NCBI GenBank assembly: GCA_900757505.1
Contig: CAAEOE010000004.1
Location: forward strand, 1 to 54,720
Source of the DNA: an uncultured Collinsella sp.
Lineage (GTDB): Bacteria; Actinomycetota; Coriobacteriia; Coriobacteriales; Coriobacteriaceae
Direction: 5' to 3'
DNA length: 54,720 nt
Part shown: piece after piece, positions 24,994 to 33,622 of the stretch
Numbering within the stretch: the stretch's first letter is position 1
How the letters are laid out: each line of letters opens with the position of its first letter
Program-made: the position numbers and the translations under genes
Notes under the pieces: generated by a model
Databases searched by the model: none
Seen by the model: only the letters and a program-made list of their open reading frames with translations
Told to the model about the DNA's origin: nothing

Positions 24994-27717
24994 TTACTTC
25001 TTCTTTTTGCTTGGCATCGAGACTTTGATGCCTTGGGCGGACTTGGTCACGCGAGAGCGCTTGGCTCCGGTACTCTTCTTTTTTTTGGGCTGGGCCTGGG
25101 CCACGCCCTCGAGCGCGCGGGCCTCGGCCTCGCGAGCGGTGCGATCTTCGCGGCGCTGCGCCATGTCGGCGGCGACGCGCTTGGCAAAACGCTCGGCCGT
25201 CGAACCCGTCGAGCTCACCTTGCCGCCACCGCGACCCAGGCGGACGCGCACACCGCGGCCAAAACCAGTTGCGGCATGACGACGACGCGGCTTGAGCGAA
25301 TCCATCATCGTGGCGAGTTTAAAGAACACCGAGCAGGTAAAGACCACGATGACAGCCAAGATAACCATCTGGCCCATCGACAGGTTGGCAATGGACAGCA
25401 GCTCCGGGAATCCGATAACGCCCACCAGAATGCCGGCGACTACAAACACAAATAGCACCACACGTAAGGGCGTGAGAGGCTGCGAGATGCGCCAGATCAG
25501 GCTGACGCTCGCCGCGCAGGACGTAAGCAGGCACATCGTAGACAGCGTGAGCTGGCTAAAGCCAAACACGCGCGCCACAAAGATATCGAGCGCCGCAGCC
25601 ATAATGACCGCAATCGACGCCGGCAGTGCACGCTTGAGTACGTTCGTCAAAAACGCACCCTTCACGCGAGCATTGTTGGGCTCCAGGCCCAACACAAAGC
25701 CCGGCGCGCCGATGCAGAAGAAGTTGATGAGTGTCATCTGGATGGGCTCGAAGGGGTACGGCGGCAGCGCGATGCACAGCGCCGCCAGGCCCATCGAGAA
25801 CAGAGTCTTGGTCAGGAACAACGACGCCGAACGCTGCAGGTTGTTGATGGAGCGACGGCCCTCGGCCACCACGGCGGGCATCGAGGCAAAATCGTTGTCG
25901 ACGAGTACGATCTCGGCCACGTTGCGCGCGGCATCGGAGCCGGCCGCCATGGCCACGGAGCAGTCGGCCTCCTTAAGCGCCAGCACATCGTTGACGCCGT
26001 CGCCAGTCATGGCCACGGTGTGCTCGCGGCGCTTGAGCGCCTGCACGAGCTCGCGCTTCTGCTGCGGGGTCACACGACCAAAGACATGGTAGCGGTCCAC
26101 TGCGGCATCGAGCTTGGCCGGCGTATCGAGCGTCGTGGCATCCACATAAGCGTCCGCCCCCGGCACGCCCACCACGCGCGCGATCGACGACACCGTACGC
26201 GGGTCGTCGCCACTGATCACGTTGAGGGTCACGCCCTGCTCGTTAAAGTAGCCGATGGTCTCGGCCGCCGAGGTACGAATCTCGTCGCGGATGGTCACAA
26301 AGCCCACGGGCTCGGCCTCGCCCACCATATCGCCATCGGGCGTAAAGCCGTCCACGCGCGCCACCACGAGCACGCGGCAGGTATCGGCAAGCTCGGCGAC
26401 ACGGTTCTCGACCTGCGAAAACACACGATCAGAGAGCACAAACTGCGCCGCACCCATCACATAGGAGCCCTGCGCAAACGAAGCACCACTCCACTTTTTG
26501 GAGGACGAGAACGGAATGACCGACAGCGGCTCAGACACCTCGACCGGGCGATCGGCGTAATAGTTGAGCAGCGCCTGGCAGGTCTCGTTGGCATCGGCCG
26601 AAGTCGCACGCGCGACGTTAGCCAGCGCAAAATCGAGCACTGTGGTATCGACGGGAACGGCCGCCTCGTCCGGGCCGGCGCCTAGGCTCACGCCCTCAAC
26701 CGGCAGCGGATACGTGCCCTCGACCTCCATGCGGCCCGACGTGATGGTGCCCGTCTTGTCCAGGCACAGCACGTCGACGCGAGCGAGCGTCTCGATGCAG
26801 TAGAGCTGCTGCGCCAGCACCTTGCGGCGGGCCAAGCGCACCGTAGCGATGGCGAGCACCGACGAGGTCAGCAGCACCAGGCCTTGCGGGATCATGCCCA
26901 GCAGGGCGCCCACCGTGGACAGCAGCGCCGACGAAGGCACATGACCAGCCAACAGCTCAGAGAAGCACCACGAAAGGGCGCTGTCGCCTGGGGTTCCCGC
27001 GGCATCCCACAGCTCGCTCACACTCGAGGCAAATAACGCCAAACCGAGCGGGATCATGATGATGCTCGCAAAGCGAACGATGGCGTTAAGCGCGTTCATG
27101 ATCTCGGAATTGACCTTTTTGACGTACTTGGCCTCGTTATTAATTTTGGCCACGTAGTTGTCGGCGCCGACATGGATCACGCGGGCGCGCAGCAGACCCG
27201 AGTCGATAAAGCTGCCGCTCATGAGCTCGGAACCGGGCTGTTTCTTGATAAGGTCGCTCTCGCCCGTCAGCAAGCTCTCGTTCACGAGAGCCTCGCCCGA
27301 AACCACCACGGCATCAGCGGGAATCTGGTCGCCGCGCCCCAGGCGGATGATGTCGTCGAGCACGATCTGGTCCAGGTCGAGCTCCACCTCGGCGCCGTCG
27401 CGCACCGCGATGGCCTTCTTGGAGGTCAACAGCGTGAGCTTATCGACCATCTTCTTGGAACGCATGGACTGGATGACGCCAATAGCGGTATTGAGGAACA
27501 CCACGAACAGGAACGTCAGATTCTTAAACGAACCGGTCAAAATGACCAGGAACGCCAAGATCACGTTGATCAAATTGAACAGCGTGCAGAGGTTCTCGAT
27601 GATGAGCTCTTTGACCGACTTTGTCTTGAGTTCCATGTTGCGGTTGATTTTACCGGCGGCGATGCGCTCCTCGACCTCGGCGGTCGAGAGTCCGCGCTCG
27701 ATATCCGTTGCTGCCAT
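24994..27717 (-). CDS. CtpE-like cation-translocating P-type ATPase
   Basis: P-type ATPase with the phosphorylation motif CLDKTGT, the TGES loop (TGESDLI), the GDGVNDVLALKEAD hinge and about ten membrane helices. The sequence resembles mycobacterial CtpE, reported as a Ca2+ importer, but I cannot read the ion from the sequence. The start is uncertain: ATG 27717 (MAATDIERG, 907 residues) or ATG/GTG at 27729/27732, all with weak ribosome-binding sites. The last ~95 residues after the final helix are strongly basic (several KKKK runs and RRRH), which is unusual. It is not clearly in an operon and lies downstream of tRNA-Arg with a terminator between them. Confidence 0.88.
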   Translation of the reverse strand: MAATDIERGLSTAEVEERIAAGKINRNMELKTKSVKELIIENLCTLFNLINVILAFLVILTGSFKNLTFLFVVFLNTAIGVIQSMRSKKMVDKLTLLTSKKAIAVRDGAEVELDLDQIVLDDIIRLGRGDQIPADAVVVSGEALVNESLLTGESDLIKKQPGSELMSGSFIDSGLLRARVIHVGADNYVAKINNEAKYVKKVNSEIMNALNAIVRFASIIMIPLGLALFASSVSELWDAAGTPGDSALSWCFSELLAGHVPSSALLSTVGALLGMIPQGLVLLTSSVLAIATVRLARRKVLAQQLYCIETLARVDVLCLDKTGTITSGRMEVEGTYPLPVEGVSLGAGPDEAAVPVDTTVLDFALANVARATSADANETCQALLNYYADRPVEVSEPLSVIPFSSSKKWSGASFAQGSYVMGAAQFVLSDRVFSQVENRVAELADTCRVLVVARVDGFTPDGDMVGEAEPVGFVTIRDEIRTSAAETIGYFNEQGVTLNVISGDDPRTVSSIARVVGVPGADAYVDATTLDTPAKLDAAVDRYHVFGRVTPQQKRELVQALKRREHTVAMTGDGVNDVLALKEADCSVAMAAGSDAARNVAEIVLVDNDFASMPAVVAEGRRSINNLQRSASLFLTKTLFSMGLAALCIALPPYPFEPIQMTLINFFCIGAPGFVLGLEPNNARVKGAFLTNVLKRALPASIAVIMAAALDIFVARVFGFSQLTLSTMCLLTSCAASVSLIWRISQPLTPLRVVLFVFVVAGILVGVIGFPELLSIANLSMGQMVILAVIVVFTCSVFFKLATMMDSLKPRRRHAATGFGRGVRVRLGRGGGKVSSTGSTAERFAKRVAADMAQRREDRTAREAEARALEGVAQAQPKKKKSTGAKRSRVTKSAQGIKVSMPSKKKK

Positions 27718-27747
27718 ACCACGTCCCATCACGTCGCGTCGGTATAA

Positions 27748-27781
27748 GAAAAACCGCCCGGACCATGCGAGGTTCGGACGG
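27748..27781 (-). terminator. Intrinsic terminator of tRNA-Arg(CCG)
   Basis: An 11-pair stem with one mismatch (arms 27754-27764 and 27771-27781), followed on the minus strand by TTTTTC. It ends the tRNA transcript just before the ATPase gene. Confidence 0.85.
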
Positions 27782-27793
27782 TCTTACGTTCGA

Positions 27794-27870
27794 TGGTGCC
27801 CCATGTTGGATTCGAACCAACGGCCTTCTGCTCCGGAGGCAGACGCTCTAATCCCCTGAGCTAATAGGGC
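27794..27870 (-). tRNA. tRNA-Arg (anticodon CCG)
   Basis: A 77-base cloverleaf on the minus strand with acceptor GCCCTAT pairing ATGGGGC (one G-T pair), D arm AGCTCAGGGGATTAGAGC, anticodon loop CTCCGGA (CCG, reads CGG), T arm GTTGGTTCGAATCCAAC and an encoded CCA. Confidence 0.95.
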
Positions 27871-28001
27871 CAACGTTTGGCATTATACCCAAGTGCGCCA
27901 CGGGCTATCAAAATAAAAGAAAAAGCTTTGCAATTCCGAGGAAGACGCGGCGCAACGGCCCACTTTAGAAGGCAAAAGCGAGTCAGATAGTATAAACTCT
28001 C

Positions 28002-28064
28002 ATGCACCATATATACACGGCTCGCGATGCGGGCCGTTTTTGCAAAAGTTATCCATCGAGGTGA
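28002..28064 (+). CDS. Possible leader peptide upstream of aroF
   Basis: A 20-codon ORF, MHHIYTARDAGRFCKSYPSR, runs through the aroF leader hairpin. It stops 10 bases before the aroF ATG, inside the aroF ribosome-binding region. It contains two Tyr and one Phe codon, which would fit attenuation control of an aromatic operon. However, no Shine-Dalgarno precedes it and the predicted transcription start (near 28003) nearly coincides with its ATG. It could be leaderless or chance. Confidence 0.25.
   Translation: MHHIYTARDAGRFCKSYPSR
28018..28041 (+). terminator. Terminator-like hairpin in the aroF leader (attenuator candidate)
   Basis: A perfect eight-pair GC-rich stem with one G-T (arms 28018-28025 and 28029-28036), a three-base loop and a run of five T. 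No plus-strand gene lies upstream for it to terminate, since the neighbours are minus-strand tRNA-Arg and the ATPase. It therefore probably acts on aroF transcription itself. A possible -10 TATAAA lies at 27991-27996. Confidence 0.6.
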
Positions 28065-28074
28065 GAGGCACACC

Positions 28075-29097
28075 ATGATTGCAATTCTAAAGCAGAGCGC
28101 CAGCGACGAGGCCGTCAGCCATATCGTCAGCTGGATTGAGAAAAAAGGCCTGAAGACCGACGTCTCGCGCGGCGAGAACGAGACGATCATCGGCCTGGTG
28201 GGCGATACGACCAAGATCGACCCGTTCCTGCTCGAGTCCATGGATGTCGTCGAGCGCGTGCAGCGCGTCTCCGAGCCTTTTAAGCGTGCCAACCGCAAAT
28301 TCCACCCCGAGGATTCCGTCATCGACTGCGGCCACGGCGTCAAGATCGGCGGCGACCAGTTCCAGGTCATCGCCGGTCCCTGCTCCGTCGAGGGCGAGAA
28401 CCTCATCCGCATCGCACGCCGCGTGAAGGCCGCCGGCGCCACGATGCTGCGCGGTGGCGCCTACAAGCCCCGCACCTCCCCCTACGCCTACCAGGGCATG
28501 GGCCCCGCCGGCCTCGACCTGCTGTGCGAGGCGTCTGCCGAGCTCGACATGCCGATCGTCACCGAGATCATGGACCCACGCGACGTACAGGTCTTCTTGG
28601 ACAAGAAGATTGACGTCATGCAGATCGGCGCCCGCAACGCCCAGAATTTCCCCCTGCTCAAGGAGGTCGGCAAGACCCAGACTCCGATCTTGCTTAAGCG
28701 CGGCATGTCCGGCACGATCGACGAGCTGCTCATGGCCGCCGAGTACATCATGAGCGAGGGCAACGACAACGTCATCCTGTGCGAGCGCGGTATCCGCACC
28801 TTCGAGACCCGCACCCGCAACACCTTCGACCTCAACGCCGTGCCGGTGCTGCACCACCTGTCGCACCTGCCCGTCGTCGCCGACCCCAGCCACGCCACCG
28901 GCTACACCCGCTACGTTGAGCCCATGGCGCTCGCTGCGACCGCCTGCGGTGCCAACGGCCTGGAGATCGAGGTCCACGACGAGCCGAGCCGCGCCTGGTC
29001 CGACGGCGCCCAGGCCCTCACCCCCGATCAGTTCGACGACACCATGCGCCGCATCCGAGCCATCCGCGAGGTTGTCTGCCAAGAGACCATGGAGTAG
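28075..29097 (+). CDS. aroF: 3-deoxy-7-phosphoheptulonate synthase
   Basis: First enzyme of the shikimate pathway: PEP plus erythrose-4-phosphate to DAHP. It has 340 residues from ATG 28075, with AGAGG seven bases upstream. It is of the type with an N-terminal ferredoxin-like regulatory domain (residues 1-70) and a TIM barrel. Barrel signatures are FQVIAGPCSVEGENL, LRGGAYKPRTSPYAYQGMG, DVMQIGARNAQNFPLL and DPSHATGY. The N-terminal domain is the feedback-binding region in related enzymes. It heads the aromatic operon behind a probable attenuator. Confidence 0.95.
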   Translation: MIAILKQSASDEAVSHIVSWIEKKGLKTDVSRGENETIIGLVGDTTKIDPFLLESMDVVERVQRVSEPFKRANRKFHPEDSVIDCGHGVKIGGDQFQVIAGPCSVEGENLIRIARRVKAAGATMLRGGAYKPRTSPYAYQGMGPAGLDLLCEASAELDMPIVTEIMDPRDVQVFLDKKIDVMQIGARNAQNFPLLKEVGKTQTPILLKRGMSGTIDELLMAAEYIMSEGNDNVILCERGIRTFETRTRNTFDLNAVPVLHHLSHLPVVADPSHATGYTRYVEPMALAATACGANGLEIEVHDEPSRAWSDGAQALTPDQFDDTMRRIRAIREVVCQETME

Positions 29098-29099
29098 CC

Positions 29100-30014
29100 A
29101 TGGGTACGGTGAGAAACGAGCGCGTTAACCAGGGCGGCCCCAAGTGCGCCGGCATCGTCGGCCTTGGCCTCATCGGCGGCAGCTTTGCCCGCGGCTATGC
29201 ACAGGCAGGCGTCCGCGTGCTGGCCTGGGACCCCGATGACGATGTCATGACGGCCGCCAGCATGGGCACTGTCGCCGGAGAGCTCAACGATAAGACACTC
29301 GGCGAATGCGACATCATCGTCCTGGCCTGCTATCCCGAGGCATGCATCGAGTGGCTCGAGGCGCACGCCCAGGCGCTCGCCGACGCCACCGACACCGACG
29401 CCATCATGGGCCCCGTGGTGATCGACACGGTGGGCGTCAAAGGCATCGTGTGCGAGCGCGCCTTTGAGCTTGCCCGCGAGAACGGCTTTTACTTTGTGGG
29501 CGCGCACCCCATGGCGGGCACGCAGTACTCGGGCTATGCGCACTCCCGCGCCGACCTGTTCCAGGGCGCGCCGCTCGTGCTCGTGCCGCCCGCGGTGGAC
29601 GATGCACTCAAACTGGAGCTTTTGGGCCAGGTGCGCGAGATGGTGCGCCCCTTGGGCTTTGGCAAGTTCAGCGTGACCAGCGCCGCCGAGCACGACCGCG
29701 TCATCGCCTTCACGAGCCAGCTTGCGCACGTGGTGTCCAACGCCTACGTAAAGAGCCCGACCGCCCAGGTCCACCACGGCTTTTCGGCCGGTAGCTACCG
29801 CGATCTCACCCGCGTGGCGCACCTCAACCCGCAAATGTGGTCCGAGCTCATGATCGACGACGCCGACGCGCTCGCCTTCGAGATCGACCATCTAATCGAG
29901 TCGCTTGGCGCCTACAGCCGTGCGCTCAAGGACCGCGACCAGCGCTATCTGGAGAATCTCCTTGCCGAGGGCGACCGCATTAAGCGCGCGCTCGACGACG
30001 AGACCTCCCACTAG
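29100..30014 (+). CDS. tyrA: Prephenate dehydrogenase
   Basis: Oxidatively decarboxylates prephenate to 4-hydroxyphenylpyruvate, the committed tyrosine step. It has 304 residues. A Rossmann domain (AGIVGLGLIGGSFARGY, residues 16-33) is followed by a helical dimer domain with AHPMAGTQYSGY and TSQLAHVVSNAY. There is no C-terminal ACT domain, so feedback control probably lies elsewhere. ATG 29100 is two bases after the aroF stop, with GGAG five bases upstream inside the end of aroF, suggesting coupled translation. Confidence 0.93.
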   Translation: MGTVRNERVNQGGPKCAGIVGLGLIGGSFARGYAQAGVRVLAWDPDDDVMTAASMGTVAGELNDKTLGECDIIVLACYPEACIEWLEAHAQALADATDTDAIMGPVVIDTVGVKGIVCERAFELARENGFYFVGAHPMAGTQYSGYAHSRADLFQGAPLVLVPPAVDDALKLELLGQVREMVRPLGFGKFSVTSAAEHDRVIAFTSQLAHVVSNAYVKSPTAQVHHGFSAGSYRDLTRVAHLNPQMWSELMIDDADALAFEIDHLIESLGAYSRALKDRDQRYLENLLAEGDRIKRALDDETSH

Positions 30015-30050
30015 ACCACCTATCACGCCAGGTCGAAAGGACCGAAGCTT

Positions 30051-31157
30051 ATGGCGATTACCATCGATATCGACACTGCACGCCCCTACCAGGTGCATGT
30101 TGGCACGTTTTTGCTGGAGCAGGCGGGACCGCTCGTGCGCGCCACTGCCGGCGGTACCAAGGCCGTCATCGTGACGGACACCAACGTGGGTCCGCTCTAC
30201 CAGATGCCCGTCAAGCAGAGCCTGGAAGCGTCAGGCTATGAGGTAAGCATCTGCACCTTCGAAGCCGGCGAGGTACACAAGCGCGCAGAGACCTACGTCA
30301 ACATCTTGGAGTTTGTGGCCGAGCATGAGCTCTCGCGCTCCGACGTGATCGTGGCGCTCGGCGGAGGCGTCGTGGGCGACGTAGCCGGCTTTGTGGCCGC
30401 CACCTACATGCGCGGCTGCAAGTTTGTGCAGATCCCCACGAGCCTGCTCGCCATGGTGGACTCGTCGGTGGGCGGCAAGACGGCCATCGACCTGGCCGCC
30501 GGCAAAAATCTCGCCGGTGCCTTTTGGCAGCCGAGTGTTGTTATCGCCGACGTGGGTTGCCTTGCCACCCTCACGCCCGAGCAGTTCGCCGACGGCTGCG
30601 GCGAGGTCGTCAAGCACGCCGTCATTGCCGATCCGGAGCTCTTCGATGAGCTCGAGAAGACCCCGCTCACGCTGGAGTTGCTTAACCATGACGTGGCCCG
30701 TGTGGCGCTCATCATCGCCCGCAATATCGACATCAAGCGCGCCGTGGTCGTTGCCGACGAGCGCGAGACCAACCAGCGCAAGCTCCTCAACTTTGGACAC
30801 AGCGCCGGGCACGCCGTCGAAGCCTGCGAGCACTTTGAGCTGGGACACGGCAACTGCGTGTCGATTGGCATGGGCATCATCACGCGTGCCGCAGCCCTGC
30901 ATGGCGTTTGTGACGCTGCACTGCCCGCGCGCATCGAAGAGCTCTGCGCCCGTCATGGCCTCAAGACCCGCTGCGACCTCAATGCCGATGCCGTCTTTGC
31001 CGAGGCGCTCCACGACAAGAAGCGCGCGGGCGACACCATCGACCTGGTGATTCCGCACGGCATTGGCCGCTGCAGCATCGACCGCACGCCGCTTTCCACT
31101 TTCCACGAACTCATTGCCGAGGGCCTCGGCCAGAAGGGAGACGCATCCGCATGCTAG
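30051..31157 (+). CDS. aroB: 3-dehydroquinate synthase
   Basis: Second shikimate-pathway step, cyclising DAHP with NAD and a divalent metal. It has 368 residues. NAD-binding GGGVVGDVAGFVAATYMRG, QIPTSLLAMVDSSVGGKTAID, the metal-binding GCGEVVKHAV and NFGHSAGHAVE are intact. It overlaps aroA by seven bases. Confidence 0.97.
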   Translation: MAITIDIDTARPYQVHVGTFLLEQAGPLVRATAGGTKAVIVTDTNVGPLYQMPVKQSLEASGYEVSICTFEAGEVHKRAETYVNILEFVAEHELSRSDVIVALGGGVVGDVAGFVAATYMRGCKFVQIPTSLLAMVDSSVGGKTAIDLAAGKNLAGAFWQPSVVIADVGCLATLTPEQFADGCGEVVKHAVIADPELFDELEKTPLTLELLNHDVARVALIIARNIDIKRAVVVADERETNQRKLLNFGHSAGHAVEACEHFELGHGNCVSIGMGIITRAAALHGVCDAALPARIEELCARHGLKTRCDLNADAVFAEALHDKKRAGDTIDLVIPHGIGRCSIDRTPLSTFHELIAEGLGQKGDASAC

Positions 31158-32470
31158 CCCGCATCACCCCGTCCCCGCTTAAGGGCACCGTTCCCGCCAT
31201 CGCGTCCAAGTCGATGGCGCACCGTCTCATCATCTGCGCTGCCCTTGCCAACGGAGAGACGCATGTGACCTGCAACACCACCTGCGCCGATATTGAGGCC
31301 ACGGTCCGCTGCCTCACGGCGCTCGGCGCCCGCATCGAGACCGTCGAGGACGGCTTCCAGGTCCACCCCACCATGAAGAGCATTGAGTTCGGCCTGCTCA
31401 AGGCCCTTGCCGGCGGCACGCTCGACTGCGGCGAGAGCGGCTCCACGCTCCGCTTTATGCTGCCCGTCGCCTGCGCGCTGGGGGCAGAGGCAACCTTTGT
31501 GGGACAGGGCCGCCTAGGCGCACGCCCGCTGTCCCCGCTCTCGGACGAGATCATTGCCGCCGGCTGCGACCTACAGGGTCTGGGCGGTTTTCCGCTCAAG
31601 ACAAGCGGACGCATGCGCCCGGGCACCTTTGTGCTGCCGGGCAACGTAAGCTCGCAGTACATCTCGGGCCTGCTGCTGGCAGCCCCGTTGCTCGCCCAGC
31701 CCTCCTGTGTGCAGGTGACTGGCCTCATTGAGAGCCGCCCCTACATCAACCTAACGATCCAGGCCATGAAGGCCTTTGGCGTTGAGGTCAACGTCGAGCG
31801 CATTCCGGCCAAGGACGGCCAGCCCGAGGTCACGAACTTCCGCGTGAGCAGCGGCTCGTACCGCACGCCCGGCAGCGTGGCCGTCGAGGGCGACTGGTCC
31901 AACGCTGCCTTTTGGCTGTGTGCCGGCGCTATCGGCACCGACCCCATCACCGTCGAGGGCGTGTCCCTGAGCTCCGCACAGGGCGACCGCAACGTGCTTG
32001 CCGCGCTTTCGCGCTTTGGCGCCCGCATCGTGCGCTCCACCAACGCCGCCACCGTGCAGTCCGACAAGCTCGCCGGCTTTGAGATGAGCGCCCACGACAT
32101 TCCCGACCTGGTGCCCGTTATCTCGGCCGTGGCCTCGCTGGCACAGGGCCGCACCTTTATCCGCGATTGCGCCCGCCTGCGTATCAAGGAATCCGACCGC
32201 CTGGCCACCACCACCCGCGAGCTCACCGCGCTGGGCGCGCAGGTGCGTATTGCCGGCGACGACCTCATCATCAAGGGCGTCGATGCCTTTACCGGCGGCG
32301 AGGTCGATTCGCACAACGACCACCGCATCGCCATGATGGCCGCCATCGCCGCGAGCCGTGCCACCGGCGAGGTCGTGATCCACGGCGCCGAGGCCGTCAA
32401 CAAGTCCTATCCCGATTTTTTCGACCACTACCGCCTGCTGGGCGGCAAGGTCACACTCGAGGAGGAATAG
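31151..32470 (+). CDS. aroA: 3-phosphoshikimate 1-carboxyvinyltransferase (EPSP synthase)
   Basis: Sixth step, joining PEP to shikimate-3-phosphate. It has 439 residues. The N-terminal KGTVPAIASKSMAHRL contains the conserved Lys and Arg. DCGESGSTLRFMLPVACALG, IKESDRLATT and NDHRIAMMAA are the other diagnostic blocks. The LDCGESGSTLRF form (Gly-Glu-Ser rather than Gly-Asn-Ala-Gly-Thr) is the variant typical of class II or divergent EPSP synthases. It may bear on glyphosate tolerance, which I infer only from the motif. Confidence 0.96.
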   Translation: MLARITPSPLKGTVPAIASKSMAHRLIICAALANGETHVTCNTTCADIEATVRCLTALGARIETVEDGFQVHPTMKSIEFGLLKALAGGTLDCGESGSTLRFMLPVACALGAEATFVGQGRLGARPLSPLSDEIIAAGCDLQGLGGFPLKTSGRMRPGTFVLPGNVSSQYISGLLLAAPLLAQPSCVQVTGLIESRPYINLTIQAMKAFGVEVNVERIPAKDGQPEVTNFRVSSGSYRTPGSVAVEGDWSNAAFWLCAGAIGTDPITVEGVSLSSAQGDRNVLAALSRFGARIVRSTNAATVQSDKLAGFEMSAHDIPDLVPVISAVASLAQGRTFIRDCARLRIKESDRLATTTRELTALGAQVRIAGDDLIIKGVDAFTGGEVDSHNDHRIAMMAAIAASRATGEVVIHGAEAVNKSYPDFFDHYRLLGGKVTLEEE

Positions 32471-32471
32471 C

Positions 32472-33569
32472 ATGTCCTCGACCTTTGGCAACGTCTTGCA
32501 CTTAAGCATCTTCGGCCAATCGCACTCCCCCGCTATCGGCTGCTCGCTCGATGGCATCCCGGCGGGCATCGCCGTGGACCAGGAGAAGCTGCAGGCCTTC
32601 CTCGACCGTCGCGCCCCCGGCCGCGACGAGACCGCAACCAAACGCCGCGAGGCCGACGCCGCGCATATCATCGCCGGTGTGATCGATGGACATACCACCG
32701 GCACGCCCATCGCCGCGATTATCGAGAACACCAACACGCGCTCCAATGATTACTCCGAGCTGCGCCGCAAGCCCCGTCCCGGACATGCGGACTTCCCTGC
32801 GCGCGTGAAGTATCACAACATGCACGATGTCGCTGGTGGCGGGCATTTTTCCGGCCGCCTAACGGCCCCCTTATGCATCGCCGGCGGCATTGCGCTGCAG
32901 GCACTCGAGGCCCGCGGTATCAAGGTCATGGCGCACGTCGCGCAGATCGGCGGCATCCCCGACCTGCCGATGGACGATATGGTCTATCGCGAGGCCGACC
33001 GCAAGGCAATCCTTACGAACGATCTGCCGTGCATTGACGCCGCCGCAGCCGGCCGCATGCGCGAGGAGATTCTTGCCGCGCGCGACGAGCTCGACAGCAT
33101 CGGCGGCATCGTGGAGTGCGGCATTTACGGGCTTCCCGCGGGCATCGGCGACCCCATGTTCGACGGCATCGAGAACCGCATCGCGCAAATCGCGTTTGGC
33201 ATTCCCGCCGTAAAGGGCGTGGAGTTTGGCATGGGCTTTGCCGTGGCCGCCATGCGCGGCAGCGAGAACAACGATCCGTATCGCATCGACGCCGAGACCG
33301 GCGAGATCGAGGTTGAGTCCAACAACGCCGGCGGCATCCTGGGCGGTATTTCGACCGGCGCGCCCGTCATGTGGCGCATGGCCGTAAAGCCAACGCCCTC
33401 AATTGGCCGCGAGCAGCAGACCGTAGACATGGACGCCATGGAAAATGCCGAGCTCTCGATCCACGGCCGCCACGATCCCTGCATCGTCCCCCGAGCCGTC
33501 CCCGTAGCCGAAGCAGCCGCCGCCCTCGCCATCTGGGACGCTCTCCTCGAGGACGCCGCCCAGCTCTAA
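32472..33569 (+). CDS. aroC: Chorismate synthase
   Basis: Seventh step, making chorismate from EPSP with reduced FMN. It has 365 residues. Recognisable blocks are FGQSHSPAIGCSLDGIPAG, RRKPRPGHADF, GGGHFSGRLTAPLCIAGGIA and NNAGGILGGISTGAPV. The ATG follows the aroA stop after one base, with GGAGG six bases upstream inside aroA. Confidence 0.97.
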   Translation: MSSTFGNVLHLSIFGQSHSPAIGCSLDGIPAGIAVDQEKLQAFLDRRAPGRDETATKRREADAAHIIAGVIDGHTTGTPIAAIIENTNTRSNDYSELRRKPRPGHADFPARVKYHNMHDVAGGGHFSGRLTAPLCIAGGIALQALEARGIKVMAHVAQIGGIPDLPMDDMVYREADRKAILTNDLPCIDAAAAGRMREEILAARDELDSIGGIVECGIYGLPAGIGDPMFDGIENRIAQIAFGIPAVKGVEFGMGFAVAAMRGSENNDPYRIDAETGEIEVESNNAGGILGGISTGAPVMWRMAVKPTPSIGREQQTVDMDAMENAELSIHGRHDPCIVPRAVPVAEAAAALAIWDALLEDAAQL

Positions 33570-33622
33570 CCCGACTCACCTGGGTTGCCTGCCAACTCAG
33601 CCGTTACGTGAAAGGGGCCTCC

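Noticed and set aside
27871..28074. T-box riboswitch upstream of aroF
   Set aside because: The leader is under 80 bases and lacks a T-box bulge or specifier stem. Only a single terminator-like hairpin is visible.
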